NCBI GenBank assembly: GCA_015057505.1
Contig: SVEG01000001.1
Span: forward strand, 62,001-126,000
From: Lachnospiraceae bacterium
GTDB lineage: Bacteria > Bacillota > Clostridia > Lachnospirales > Lachnospiraceae
Length of the DNA: 64,000 nt
Reading direction: 5' to 3'
The position numbers were made by a program, and so were the translations under genes. Under the pieces are notes generated by a model. That model was not told the origin of the DNA, did not search any database, and saw nothing but the letters and a program-made list of their open reading frames with translations. Positions 36,601-45,141 of this stretch are shown here, in pieces. Each line of letters begins with the position of its first letter. The first letter of the stretch is position 1.

Positions 36601-36900
36601 AAGAACCTTGTGACCGTTATGTTCCTTCGGTACAGTAATCCATTTGCGGTAAAAGCCGAATGTACGCTTCTGACCGCTTCCCGCATCCTGAATTCTTGCG
36701 CGGAACAAATCGACGTCATTAAAAGTATGCGGCAAAGTAACCGCCTGCCAGTTTTCTTCATTAAAATCCGCCTCGTAAAAATATTTGCCGTTAGCATCCT
36801 TCCATTTCTCGAGCGCATTGCTTAAGGGGAAGGCATCTGCCAAAAGGAATTTCCAACCGTAGTGTAAATAAAAGCTTTGTCCTATGCTTTGTGAGTTCAT
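33631..36900 (-). CDS. Glycoside hydrolase family 2 enzyme, cytoplasmic
   Basis: A 1089-residue GH2 protein. N-terminal sugar-binding and Ig-like domains (YFYEADFNEENWQAVTLPHT, then FYRKWITVP and YLYVNGKLAGYYEAG) precede a TIM barrel (RGYAQRATNEW, NHIRFMHVAGTPADVRSYD). The nucleophile is in ITETEYLREEAP. The acid/base region reads FFWEAGNNS, where classical beta-galactosidases have GNE, so the general acid is Asn or is displaced to the Glu two residues earlier. No signal peptide: it probably trims side chains of imported oligosaccharides. The specificity (galactoside, glucuronide or arabinoside) is not readable. Confidence 0.88.
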   Translation of the reverse strand: MNSQSIGQSFYLHYGWKFLLADAFPLSNALEKWKDANGKYFYEADFNEENWQAVTLPHTFNDVDLFRARIQDAGSGQKRTFGFYRKWITVPKEHNGHKVLLEFEGLRQTCYLYVNGKLAGYYEAGVAPFGFDITQFIRYDGENLIAVATDNTTTRNISACVAETPNKPDVIPGSYQAPQEKGAKVEHEGVGFFWNCNDFNPSVGGITRPVKIHFKPQVYLTLPLYSNLQTKGCYIYGSNYNLDKRTAQICVDAEIRNEGNTPVNAWLEATLCKLDGTKVFSFTSTKQTIAPVDTISTPLSITPEDAYIWSDEKQAYVPQDESLVADTITDSVSVSLLSATSDTQKLRFWSIDDPYLYRVHISLHTDEGCQDSTCIETGFYKLGYDKDRGVTVNDEPVWLRGYAQRATNEWAAIGIAPEWLKDMDAKLIRESNANHIRFMHVAGTPADVRSYDRHGVVCTQPAGDKERENFGRQWDQRVELMRDVIIAFRNHPSIFFWEAGNNSINKEHMREMRLLKEKLDPNRGRFMGCRTINTLDVLEESEYIGTMLNRHAARFLAEHGPITETEYLREEAPRRIWDDFTPPNFDYDNKWGGKGGRKQSGIDFYDLTSEDLAIAAARGYSEFFHDRIGGGSHKDWYSATATLCWTDSAQHGRQAYSENGRMSGRVDAVRNKKQNFDIFRVMQSGTPALKIVGHWNYPAQTGDNYRYPLKTFNGSYWENTGEYAYRDPKNKTVYVFGSYHIAKIELSVNGKTIGVCDKPDATFVFAFPGVDITEHGEIHAIGYNYNGNVIAEDTICTVGEPAKLVFTLHTSPAGLLADGADVAYADIQVVDNEGRICPLCDSRIDFTLEGEGIFLGGYNSGRFEGFGKDDSVIHENHVYAECGYNRVFVRSTTTAGKLRLTAHMDGLEPVTVECMTKPVDLSDYALTELVADYAAYPEEIPVNTQYIPAIPESDEHKYVPEDQLYCKILIDGQEPDTRGVRSVNKNGCIWGAVLCILERLTGSVPPGTYEFNYDEAAKTLTLTSDGHTVIAEAGRTHLLVDGNENLMDGEPYVTDTNQFVMEVSAIVSYVKGIKAYYDDKVNVFRIETE

Positions 36901-37073
36901 GTGAACCTCCTGTTATGAGTGCTTATAAAACCGTGTTATGTTCTATTGTCTGCGCTACAGACATGATGCACATCTTTGCGTATATTATAGCATAGTTGTG
37001 TTGCGGGATAAATGGGTTATCTTAATTGTGTTTGGTAGTTTTATATTAAGATGATTGCTTTACAGATTATACT

Positions 37074-37102
37074 TTGCGAGTATATGAAGATTATGATATA
37101 AT
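37074..37102 (+). promoter_or_regulatory. Housekeeping sigma promoter for the SIMPL-domain gene
   Basis: TTGCGA (37074-37079), 17-base spacer, TATAAT (37097-37102), 26 bases before the ATG at 37129. The rest of the 228-base gap (36901-37128) between divergent genes holds no other clear signal. Confidence 0.75.
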
Positions 37103-37128
37103 TTGTTCATATAAAGGAGGAGTGCACG

Positions 37129-37791
37129 ATGGAAAGAATTATTAAAGTTACGGGCAAAGGTAAAATATCGGTCAAACCGGACCTCATTCGATTATTAATC
37201 AACCTTGAGGATAAGCGCGAAACATATGAGGAAACAGTGGAGCAGTCAACTCTTCAGTTGGAAATGCTCAGAGATTGTTTTGCTAAGCTTGGTTTCGAGA
37301 GAGCAGATTTGAAGACGATTAATTTTAATGTGAATACAGAGTATGAGAGCTATCAGGATGAGAACAGGGCGTGGAAGCAGAAGTTTATCGGATATAAGTT
37401 TGTACATGCCATGAAGCTTGAGTTTGATGCTGATAATAAGCGTTTGGGAGAGGTGCTTTATGCACTTGCGCATGCGCCTGTTAGTCCGGAGTTTCGCATT
37501 AACTACACTATAAGGGATGTTGAAGCTGCAAAGAACAAGCTTCTCGGAAAAGCAGTGACAGATTCAAAGGAAAAGGCATGTGTGCTTACAGAGGCTGCAG
37601 GTGTAAAGCTTGGAGATATAGTGACTATTGATTATTCGTGGGGAGATAAGGAGTTTGTTTCTGAACCGATGGTAAGGAATTTGGCGGCGCCTATGATGCG
37701 TAGTGCCAAGGCGGACAGTTACAATATCGATATAGAGCCGGATGATATTAGTGTAACAGATACAGTAACTGTGGTTTGGGAGATAGATTAG
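37129..37791 (+). CDS. SIMPL domain-containing protein (DUF541)
   Basis: A 220-residue protein with the DUF541/SIMPL pattern: VTGKGKISVKPDLIRLLINL at the start, then helical KLGFERADLKTINFNV and a late ITVTDTVTVVWEI-like strand. Most members are periplasmic or extracellular with unknown roles; here there is no signal peptide, so it may be cytoplasmic. The start has AAAGGAGGAG upstream. Confidence 0.88.
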   Translation: MERIIKVTGKGKISVKPDLIRLLINLEDKRETYEETVEQSTLQLEMLRDCFAKLGFERADLKTINFNVNTEYESYQDENRAWKQKFIGYKFVHAMKLEFDADNKRLGEVLYALAHAPVSPEFRINYTIRDVEAAKNKLLGKAVTDSKEKACVLTEAAGVKLGDIVTIDYSWGDKEFVSEPMVRNLAAPMMRSAKADSYNIDIEPDDISVTDTVTVVWEID

Positions 37792-37802
37792 AATATGAAA
37801 TT

Positions 37803-37830
37803 AAAGGTGTCCTTTTTATAGGACACCTTT
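37803..37830 (+). terminator. Intrinsic terminator after the SIMPL-domain gene
   Basis: AAAGGTGTCC (37803-37812) pairs perfectly with GGACACCTTT (37821-37830). Confidence 0.8.
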
Positions 37831-37907
37831 GTTGTTATCCTAAATATAACAAGAGGTTATAACACCTATATAACTTCATAACAAGTATCATACAGGAGGA
37901 TAACAAC

Positions 37908-38111
37908 ATGTTCGAATTAGAAAACTATAATTTTTTTAACACAAGCAAGCTTTTTACGGGATTACTCATTTTTGCGGGTATCATATTATTGGCTGGAATG
38001 TTCTGGCTGTTTATGTTAAAATTAGATATGACGATAGCAGAATGCAAACCGCTCATTCTAATGGCGATTTTATTTGTAGGTGTGGTTATTGGGGCAGTGG
38101 TTCGCGAATAA
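37908..38111 (+). CDS. Small two-helix membrane protein
   Basis: A 67-residue protein with two membrane segments, about residues 16-38 (GLLIFAGIILLAGMFWLFML) and 48-65. The start has CAGGAGGAT upstream. No recognised family. It lies 94 bases before the dGTPase gene. A set of ATAAC direct repeats lies in its 5' region (37846-37904). Confidence 0.7.
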   Translation: MFELENYNFFNTSKLFTGLLIFAGIILLAGMFWLFMLKLDMTIAECKPLILMAILFVGVVIGAVVRE

Positions 38112-38205
38112 GAGATGAGGCAGTTGGTGGAGGATAGACATTTGCTGTTATATGCAGTAAGTAGCAGGGACAAAGGAACAAGATGCACGGAACGGAGGGA
38201 AGCTT

Positions 38206-39495
38206 ATGTCTGAGAACAAATATATGACCTTCGCTGAAGCTGCGATGCAGCCGGGCAACCTAAAGTGGGAAGCAGCGATAAAAAGACAGAACGATTTATA
38301 TTCCAGGAATTCTGATATAAGAAGTGAGTTTGCGAGAGACTATACGAGAATTTTACACTCTTTGGCATACAGAAGACTTAAGCACAAGACGCAGGTGTTT
38401 TTTGATACGAAGAATGACCATGTGTGCACGAGAGTGGAGCATGTGGCGCACGTTGATTCGGTGAGTTACACAATTGCGAGTGCACTCGGGCTTAACACGG
38501 AACTTACGAGAGCCATTGCAATGGGACATGACCTCGGACATGCACCGTTTGGACATACGGGCGAGAAGATTTTATCGGAGTTGTCTGAGAAGTACATTGG
38601 GAAAAAGTTTTGGCACGAGCAAAACGGTGTGCATTACGTGGATAATATCGAGCTTTTGGAGAGCCCTGACAGGAATTATTACAATATGAATCTGACATAT
38701 GCGGTGCGTGACGGTATTATTTCGCATTGCGGCGAGGTAAATGATACGAGACTTAAGCCCAGGGATGATGCAATCGATTTGTACAAAATTGAGAAAGCGG
38801 GCAAGGTTCAGCCTTTTACTTGGGAGGGCTGTGTTGTGAAGCTTTCGGATACGATTGCATATCTCGGAAGGGACATTGAGGATGCGATTACGCTCGGAAT
38901 TATAGAGCTTAATGATTTGCGTGAATTATATAAAATATCGAGGCAGATTTCACAGGGCACGGTTAATACGTCCGTGATTATGCATGAATTTATTGTGGAC
39001 ATCGTTAAGAACAGTACGCCGGAGCTTGGTATCGGGCTTTCCGCGGAGAGAGCAGCGATGCTTAACGAGGTCAAGGCTTTTAATTATGCAAAAATTTATC
39101 GTAATCCAAAGCTTCAGAATTTTAATGATTATGCGAAGCTTGTGCTTAACAGTGTTTTCAAGGAAATTATGAAGTACTTTGACGGAGCAGAGACTTTGTC
39201 GGGACTTGAGAAAGTTTATTCACGCAAGCATACACCGAAGTTTGTCAGAGAGTTTTACAGCTGGGTGTTAAAATATTGTGATATCAGCGATATGGTTAGG
39301 ACAGCCGACAAGACAGAGACGGTTGATAGTATCGGAATAACCGATAAGGCAAATGAACTTACAAGATATCACAATATCAAATGTTATGGAGATTTAAGCG
39401 ACAAAGCAGTATATACTCAGGCGATACTTGACTTTATTTCGGGAATGACGGATAAGTATGCAATTCAGTGTTTCGAGGAACTTATTTCTTTCTAA
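38206..39495 (+). CDS. dgt: Deoxyguanosinetriphosphate triphosphohydrolase family protein
   Basis: A 429-residue HD-domain enzyme. RRLKHKTQVF and CTRVEHVAHVDSVSYTIA lead to the HD motif MGHDLGHAPFGHTGE; a later ISHCGEVND and LSDTIAYLGRDIEDA provide further metal and substrate contacts. It hydrolyses dNTPs (dGTP in the founding member) to nucleoside and triphosphate. The start has ACGGAGGGAAG upstream, 95 bases after the small membrane gene. The WYL regulator follows by 15 bases. Confidence 0.92.
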   Translation: MSENKYMTFAEAAMQPGNLKWEAAIKRQNDLYSRNSDIRSEFARDYTRILHSLAYRRLKHKTQVFFDTKNDHVCTRVEHVAHVDSVSYTIASALGLNTELTRAIAMGHDLGHAPFGHTGEKILSELSEKYIGKKFWHEQNGVHYVDNIELLESPDRNYYNMNLTYAVRDGIISHCGEVNDTRLKPRDDAIDLYKIEKAGKVQPFTWEGCVVKLSDTIAYLGRDIEDAITLGIIELNDLRELYKISRQISQGTVNTSVIMHEFIVDIVKNSTPELGIGLSAERAAMLNEVKAFNYAKIYRNPKLQNFNDYAKLVLNSVFKEIMKYFDGAETLSGLEKVYSRKHTPKFVREFYSWVLKYCDISDMVRTADKTETVDSIGITDKANELTRYHNIKCYGDLSDKAVYTQAILDFISGMTDKYAIQCFEELISF

Positions 39496-39510
39496 GTATG
39501 GAGAATGACT

Positions 39511-40509
39511 ATGGCAAAATCAGCAGACCAGAAGCGCAAAATACTTTATTTAGCGGAGATTTTTAAAGAATATACCGATGAGGAACATGCGATTACGATG
39601 AAGGATATCCTTCAAAAATTAGATGAGAACGGTATATCAGCAGAGCGCAAGTCTATATATGATGACATTGAGACCTTGCGTGTTGTTTTGGGCATGAATA
39701 TCGAAGGAACCAGTGTGGGCGGAGGCTATGAGTATCGTTTGCTTAACCATGATTTTGAACTGGCGGAGCTTAAGCTTTTGGTTGATGCGATACAATCCTC
39801 TAAGTTTATTACGGCGAAGAAGTCCAACGAATTGATTACGAAGCTTGAGAAGCTTGCGAGCAGGTATGAGGCGGGTCAGCTTCAAAGGCAGGTTTTTGTG
39901 ACAGACCGTATTAAAGCTGTAAATGAGCATATCCTTTATAATGTTGACGCCTTACATGTTGCGATAAATTCCAACCGTAAGATTGATTTTGATTATTATG
40001 AATGGAACACTGCGAAGAAGTTTGAACTTCGTGCCAATGGCGAGAAGCGTGGAATAAGTCCTTGGGCACTTGTCTGGGACAATGAGAATTACTATCTTGT
40101 GGCGTATGACAGTGATGCCGAAAGTATTAAGCATTACAGGGTTGATAAGATGCGAAGCATTGAGTGTACACATGAGAAAAGGGACGGTAAGGAAACTTTT
40201 GATAGGTTTAATACGGCAGTTTATGCACGTAAGATGTTTGGAATGTTCGGCGGTGACGAGATGAAAGTTGGGCTTTTGTGTGACAATAAGCTTGTCGGCG
40301 TAATAATTGACCGTTTTGGGACCGACATTAGCATCATTCCTCAGAAGGATTGCGATAAATTTAAAACGACGGTTACGGTACAGCTTAGTAATCAGTTTCT
40401 TGCATGGGTATTTTCATTGGGCGGAGGTGTGCAGATTGTGTCACCGACGGAAGTTGTGGAAGAGATGAAGAAGGCGGCTGTAAGACTTGCAAAGCAATAT
40501 GAGATATAA
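39511..40509 (+). CDS. WYL-domain transcriptional regulator
   Basis: I start at the ATG at 39511, 7 bases after GGAG; the ATG at 39505 is an alternative. The 332-residue protein has an N-terminal winged helix (ILQKLDENGISAERKSIYDDI), a WYL domain (about 140-220; KRGISPWALVWDNENYYLVAYD with the RhYRVDKM motif in KHYRVDKMRSI) and a C-terminal WCX-type region. WYL proteins sense nucleotides or nucleic acids and often respond to DNA damage; pairing with dgt suggests nucleotide-pool control. Confidence 0.9.
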   Translation: MAKSADQKRKILYLAEIFKEYTDEEHAITMKDILQKLDENGISAERKSIYDDIETLRVVLGMNIEGTSVGGGYEYRLLNHDFELAELKLLVDAIQSSKFITAKKSNELITKLEKLASRYEAGQLQRQVFVTDRIKAVNEHILYNVDALHVAINSNRKIDFDYYEWNTAKKFELRANGEKRGISPWALVWDNENYYLVAYDSDAESIKHYRVDKMRSIECTHEKRDGKETFDRFNTAVYARKMFGMFGGDEMKVGLLCDNKLVGVIIDRFGTDISIIPQKDCDKFKTTVTVQLSNQFLAWVFSLGGGVQIVSPTEVVEEMKKAAVRLAKQYEI

Positions 40510-40568
40510 AGAGACTGTCCCGGAATATCCGGGGTGACAGGTGATATTATAAAACGGGAAAAGGACAT

Positions 40569-40610
40569 AAGCACCGCATATACTGTAGTAAATACAGATA
40601 TGAGGTGCTT
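40569..40610 (+). promoter_or_regulatory. Hairpin enclosing the ribosome binding site of the subtilase gene
   Basis: Three aligned stem blocks: AAGCACC (40569-40575)/GGTGCTT (40604-40610), CATAT (40577-40581)/ATATG (40598-40602) and CTGTA (40583-40587)/TACAG (40593-40597) with loop GTAAA. The only ribosome binding site for the TTG start at 40616, GAGGTG, is in the right arm. The hairpin is followed by TTTTATTTT and could also end the WYL transcript. Confidence 0.7.
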
Positions 40611-40615
40611 TTATT

Positions 40616-42412
40616 TTGGATAATCAGAAAAGAGAAAATCTGCTTAATTTTGCACTTGATGTTACTGATGATGAGAGGGCAAGGTCGGTTGAGCTTGGTG
40701 TCGGGTTTGATGAGGAGACGCAAAATTGGGAGGTTATTGTACGGTATGTCGGTGATATTTTAAAATACCGCGCGGATGGCATAGAGGTTGTACCATTGCT
40801 TAGCAACTATGCAATACTCAGACTTAGTGAGGAGCAGCTTGATTATATTTCGGATTTGCCGGAGATTGCTTACATAGAGAAGCCCAAAAGATTGTTTTTT
40901 GCAGATGTTGCAGGACGGACAGCATCATGTGTGGATGAACTTCAGCTGGGTAATATCCCTGGCGGGATAGACGGTTTGCCACAGCTTTACGGAAGAGGAG
41001 TTGTTATTGCAGTTGCGGATTCGGGAATAGATGTCTTACATCCTGCTTTTAGAAACGTAGACGGTACGACACGGATTCTTCGCATATGGGACCAGACAAA
41101 AGCATTGGATGAGGAGCATCCTGCGCCGTTTGATTACGGCAGGGGCGCAGAGTATACGGCAGATCAGATAAACGAATTAATTAGGGAATTTGAGGCAGGT
41201 GAGATTGGTAGGAGCAGTCTGCCGGCAATTGATAACAGCGGTCATGGTACTGCTGTTGCCGGAGTAGCGGCGGGAAGTGCAGTCTTTGCTGAAGGGGATT
41301 TACAGAACTTGAGGAGAACACGTGGTGTTGCACCCGCAAGTAATATCATTGTTGTTAAAATGGGTGTGCCGCGTCCCGATTCTTTTCCGAGGACAACGGA
41401 GCTTATGCTTGCAGTGGATTATTGTGTACGGACGGGAATTGCACTTAATTTACCAACGGTCATTAATCTTAGTATCGGTAATACATATGGCTCACACGAC
41501 GGAACCTCGCTTCTTGAAACATATCTTGATACTGTGTCGGATCTTGGTAGAACCACAATTATTATCGGTTCGGGTAATGAAGGCGCGGCAGCAGGACATA
41601 CATCAGGTGTTTTGCAAAACAATATGCAGGAAAAGGTAGAACTTGCAGTAACTTCGTTTGAGACAAAGCTTAGTCTGCAGATTTGGAAAAACTACGCGGA
41701 TGAGTTTGCGATACTGCTTATTGCACCGGGAGGAACGGTTGCCGGACCTTTTGAAAGTATTCTGGGGATGCAGCAGTTTGAGGCTGAAGGTACCGAAATT
41801 TTGCTGTATTACGGTGAACCTTCACCATACAGTGGCGCACAGGAGATATATGTCGAGTTTATTCCGGCAGATGAGACAGGTTATATTAGTAGCGGAATAT
41901 GGAATGTCAGACTTATTCCGAGACGGATTATTGATGGGGAGTATCATATGTGGTTACCGGAATCCTCGGTTCTTAACTTGAACACACGCTTTTTAAGACC
42001 GACGACTGATACAACGCTCACGATACCGTCTACTGCCGAAAAGGTTATAACTGTCGGAGCGTATGACAGTGCGCTTTTGTCATATGCTGATTTTTCCGGC
42101 AGGGGTTACACAAGGGTAATTACAAGAGTTAAACCGGAGCTTGTCGCGCCGGGCGTAAATATTTTTACGGCGGCCCCGGGAGGAGGTTTTACGACTGTAT
42201 CAGGAACTTCCTTTGCCACGCCGTTTGTAAGCGGTGCGGCAGCGCTTCTTATGGAGTGGGGCATCGTAAACGGTAATGATTTGTTCTTGTACGGTGAAAA
42301 AGTCAAGGCTTTTTTGATTCGAGGAGCCGGTCCGCTTCCGGGATTTATAGAGTACCCAAATCCGCAGGTCGGCTGGGGCGCACTTTGCGTGGCGGACAGT
42401 ATACCGGACTAA
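40616..42412 (+). CDS. Subtilase family S8 serine peptidase, no signal peptide
   Basis: A 598-residue protein beginning at TTG 40616 behind GAGGTG. The catalytic triad is intact: Asp135 in VADSGID, His210 in SGHGTAVAG and Ser532 in GTSFATPFVSG. The long insert between His and Ser and the N-terminal 95 residues resemble the Csp-type subtilases of clostridia, which take part in spore germination, but germination cannot be claimed. No signal peptide is present. The start codon and ribosome binding site lie in or beside a hairpin (40569-40610). Confidence 0.9.
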   Translation: MDNQKRENLLNFALDVTDDERARSVELGVGFDEETQNWEVIVRYVGDILKYRADGIEVVPLLSNYAILRLSEEQLDYISDLPEIAYIEKPKRLFFADVAGRTASCVDELQLGNIPGGIDGLPQLYGRGVVIAVADSGIDVLHPAFRNVDGTTRILRIWDQTKALDEEHPAPFDYGRGAEYTADQINELIREFEAGEIGRSSLPAIDNSGHGTAVAGVAAGSAVFAEGDLQNLRRTRGVAPASNIIVVKMGVPRPDSFPRTTELMLAVDYCVRTGIALNLPTVINLSIGNTYGSHDGTSLLETYLDTVSDLGRTTIIIGSGNEGAAAGHTSGVLQNNMQEKVELAVTSFETKLSLQIWKNYADEFAILLIAPGGTVAGPFESILGMQQFEAEGTEILLYYGEPSPYSGAQEIYVEFIPADETGYISSGIWNVRLIPRRIIDGEYHMWLPESSVLNLNTRFLRPTTDTTLTIPSTAEKVITVGAYDSALLSYADFSGRGYTRVITRVKPELVAPGVNIFTAAPGGGFTTVSGTSFATPFVSGAAALLMEWGIVNGNDLFLYGEKVKAFLIRGAGPLPGFIEYPNPQVGWGALCVADSIPD

Positions 42413-42493
42413 GTAAGTTTTGTTATAATTAAAACTTCCTTTTTTTCGGTTAAAATGTTATAATCCCTAACAGAAGAAAAGGAGGATATTAAC

Positions 42494-44131
42494 ATGAAGA
42501 AAGGATTTGGAGCAATACTTTTTATGTCGGCATTGGCATTTGGTGCATTCGCCTGTAATGAAGCACCTGCTATTGATAACAGCCCGATAAATGTTGAGAT
42601 TACAACGGAAGCCCCCGAGGTTAAAGACGGAGAGGTGTATGTTGAAAGAAATCTCGGAAATAATCCGATGGTTGGTGACAGCTTAACAGGAGAGTATGTT
42701 TACGGCGGAGATCCGTCAATTCTTGTGGATGGGGATACTGTTTATCTTTATACGGGACATGACGTGTCAACTGATGCACAGGTAAAAGCAGCAGTATACA
42801 ATATTCCGGAGTATCTTTGCTATTCAAGTAAGGATCTTGTAAATTGGACGGCAGAGGGTTCCGTTTTTACAGTGAGCAGAGCTAATGTTTCGTGGGTAAA
42901 GGATTCCACAAGTGCGTGGGCCGCGCAGGCTACAAAGCATTACAGCAAGGCAGAGGGTAAGGATTTGTATTATATTTATTACTGCAGTTGGGACAGAACT
43001 TCTGCCGGCAAGCAGTCGATCGGTGTTGCGGTATCAGAGAGCCCGACAGGACCTTTTGTGGATATAGGACAGCCGCTTGTGAAGGGTGTTGAGACATCTC
43101 CTGAGACAAGTGCATGGAATGATATTGACCCTACAGTCTGGATTGAGAAGGATGAAAAGGGTGTTGAACACCGTTATCTTGCATGGGGTAATGGAAAAAT
43201 GTACATATGCGAGCTTAATGAAGACATGATTTCCGTTAAGGACCTTAACGGCGACGGCAAGATTACCTGCGGTGCCAAGGGTGAAAGCGCAGACATTATC
43301 AATAACCAGGACGGTATCAAGTCTTTTACGGAAGCACCTTGGTTATATCGTCGTCAGGATGAAAAAGGTAATTATTATGGGGATTATTATATGTTTTATG
43401 CATACGGTTGGAGAGAGAGTATGGCGTATGCGACAACGGATGATTTGCTTAACGGGGATTGGAAGTTTGGTTCAATAATTATGGCACCTACGGCAACTTC
43501 GAATACTAACCACCCGGCAGTATTTGATTTCCGTGGCGAAACATATTTTGTATATCATAATGGTTCTTTACCCGGCGGAAACGGTTTCAGACGTTCGGCA
43601 TGTATCAGAAAGCTTGAGTTTAATGAGGACGGAAGCGTTGTATTTATGACAGAGTCAGCCAACGGAATTTACGGAAGTGCATTTTCAATTGCACTTGCGG
43701 GTGATGAGGCAGCAAAGCTTTCGCATGTAACATATGTTAACTCTAATAATGATGCCGCATACCCTTATAAGGATATTAAAGTTGGAATCAATAAGGGCAA
43801 GGAGTCAGAAGGTCACTGGGTAATCGTGGACGGTAAAGCAGACCGCTCCAATGATGCATATGTTTCGATTCAGTCAGAGGATAAACAGGGCTTGTATCTT
43901 ACAGCGGGTGAAGACGGTAATGTAAGACTTGCACAGGATGCTGATGCAAGTGAAGAGACGGCTCTTAAGCAGACATTCAGGACAGTTAAGGCTTTAGATG
44001 GCGGAGACGGTGTTTCTTTTGAAAGTGTATCACAACCCGGTAAATATATTACTGTGGATGCAGATAATTTACTTTGTCTTACAGATGGAAAAGATGCCGC
44101 AAAGGCTTCATTTAAGGTAACAGAGGATTAA
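42494..44131 (+). CDS. Glycoside hydrolase family 43 lipoprotein
   Basis: A 545-residue protein. A lipobox ends the signal peptide (MSALAFGAFAC, Cys21), predicting a membrane-anchored lipoprotein. The five-bladed propeller starts with GGDPSILVDGDTVYLYTGHD, and AWNDIDPTVWIEKDEKG, EAPWLYRRQDEKG and YYMFYAYGW provide the catalytic Asp and Glu positions typical of GH43. The C-terminal 150 residues look like a ricin-type or CBM-like beta module. Likely acts on arabinan or xylan side chains outside the cell. The start has AAAAGGAGG upstream. Confidence 0.88.
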   Translation: MKKGFGAILFMSALAFGAFACNEAPAIDNSPINVEITTEAPEVKDGEVYVERNLGNNPMVGDSLTGEYVYGGDPSILVDGDTVYLYTGHDVSTDAQVKAAVYNIPEYLCYSSKDLVNWTAEGSVFTVSRANVSWVKDSTSAWAAQATKHYSKAEGKDLYYIYYCSWDRTSAGKQSIGVAVSESPTGPFVDIGQPLVKGVETSPETSAWNDIDPTVWIEKDEKGVEHRYLAWGNGKMYICELNEDMISVKDLNGDGKITCGAKGESADIINNQDGIKSFTEAPWLYRRQDEKGNYYGDYYMFYAYGWRESMAYATTDDLLNGDWKFGSIIMAPTATSNTNHPAVFDFRGETYFVYHNGSLPGGNGFRRSACIRKLEFNEDGSVVFMTESANGIYGSAFSIALAGDEAAKLSHVTYVNSNNDAAYPYKDIKVGINKGKESEGHWVIVDGKADRSNDAYVSIQSEDKQGLYLTAGEDGNVRLAQDADASEETALKQTFRTVKALDGGDGVSFESVSQPGKYITVDADNLLCLTDGKDAAKASFKVTED

Positions 44132-44135
44132 GATT

Positions 44136-45020
44136 ATGAAAAAGTTGGCCCCGATTTTTATATTGCTTGCAGGAGCGTTATGGGGAAGTATGGGAATATT
44201 CGTGCGCAGGTATAATTCGCACGATATGAGTTCCATGGAGATTGTGGCACTGCGGGCTGTTGTCACGGTTGTGATGATGTTTGTGTTTTTGATGATTTAC
44301 AACAGGAAGCTTCTTAAGATAAGGCTAAAGGACATCTGGTGCTTTATAGGAACGGGACTTCTCAGTATAATTTTTTTTAACTTTTGCTACTTTAAGGCAA
44401 TTACGATGACATCTCTTTCAGTAGCCGCGGTGCTTCTTTATACGGCGCCTGCGATAGTCATGGTTTTGTCAGCGGTACTTTTTAAAGAGAAGCTTACAGG
44501 GATAAAGGTGCTTTCACTTGTTGCAACTTTTGTGGGATGCGTGTTTGTGACAGGAGTGATAGGAAGTGGCGAAAGCTTAAGCCTTCCGGGAATTCTTACG
44601 GGTCTCGGAGCAGGCTTTGGATATGCGCTTTACTCAATTTTCAGCAGGTATGCGCTTGAGAGAGGATATCACAGCTTTACGATATCTTTTTATACTTTCC
44701 TTGTTGCGACGATAGCTGTACTTCCGTTTACGGATTGTACAGGGTTATATGAAGTATGTTGTACAAGTGTGGGTATGTTTGGGTTTACGATACTATTCGG
44801 GCTTGTAAGTACGATTCTTCCGTATATTTTCTACAACTTCGGACTTGTGCATGTGGAAAACGGCAAGGCCTCAATTATTGCTTCAATTGAGCCTGTAGTT
44901 GCAACGTTATTCGGTGTTGTATTGTTTAAAGAAAAATTGACATCAAATACCGTGATTGGAGTTATTCTTGTGCTTGGTGCTATTACAATATGTAATTTGA
45001 AAATAAAAAAACAACAGTAG
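44136..45020 (+). CDS. EamA family transporter (drug/metabolite exporter)
   Basis: A 294-residue protein with ten hydrophobic segments in two EamA repeats; GALWGSMGIFVRRY begins the first and GLGAGFGYALYSIFSRYAL the second, and a late SIIASIEPVVATLFGVVLF is the usual end motif. Exports small metabolites. It starts 4 bases after the GH43 gene, so it is probably cotranscribed with it. Confidence 0.9.
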   Translation: MKKLAPIFILLAGALWGSMGIFVRRYNSHDMSSMEIVALRAVVTVVMMFVFLMIYNRKLLKIRLKDIWCFIGTGLLSIIFFNFCYFKAITMTSLSVAAVLLYTAPAIVMVLSAVLFKEKLTGIKVLSLVATFVGCVFVTGVIGSGESLSLPGILTGLGAGFGYALYSIFSRYALERGYHSFTISFYTFLVATIAVLPFTDCTGLYEVCCTSVGMFGFTILFGLVSTILPYIFYNFGLVHVENGKASIIASIEPVVATLFGVVLFKEKLTSNTVIGVILVLGAITICNLKIKKQQ

Positions 45021-45076
45021 TTCGGGAATTATTTGTAGTTTTTAGGGCTTTTACATATTTTATTTAGTGTCAAGGC

Positions 45077-45105
45077 TTGGCATTTATATAAAAAAAGTGT
45101 ATAAT
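45077..45105 (+). promoter_or_regulatory. Housekeeping sigma promoter for the OPT transporter operon
   Basis: TTGGCA (45077-45082), 17-base spacer, TATAAT (45100-45105), 36 bases before the ATG at 45142. It lies inside the extended upstream frame, which argues against an upstream start. Confidence 0.75.
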
Positions 45106-45141
45106 ACAATGGATATACAAAAATACTTAAGGAGAGATTTC

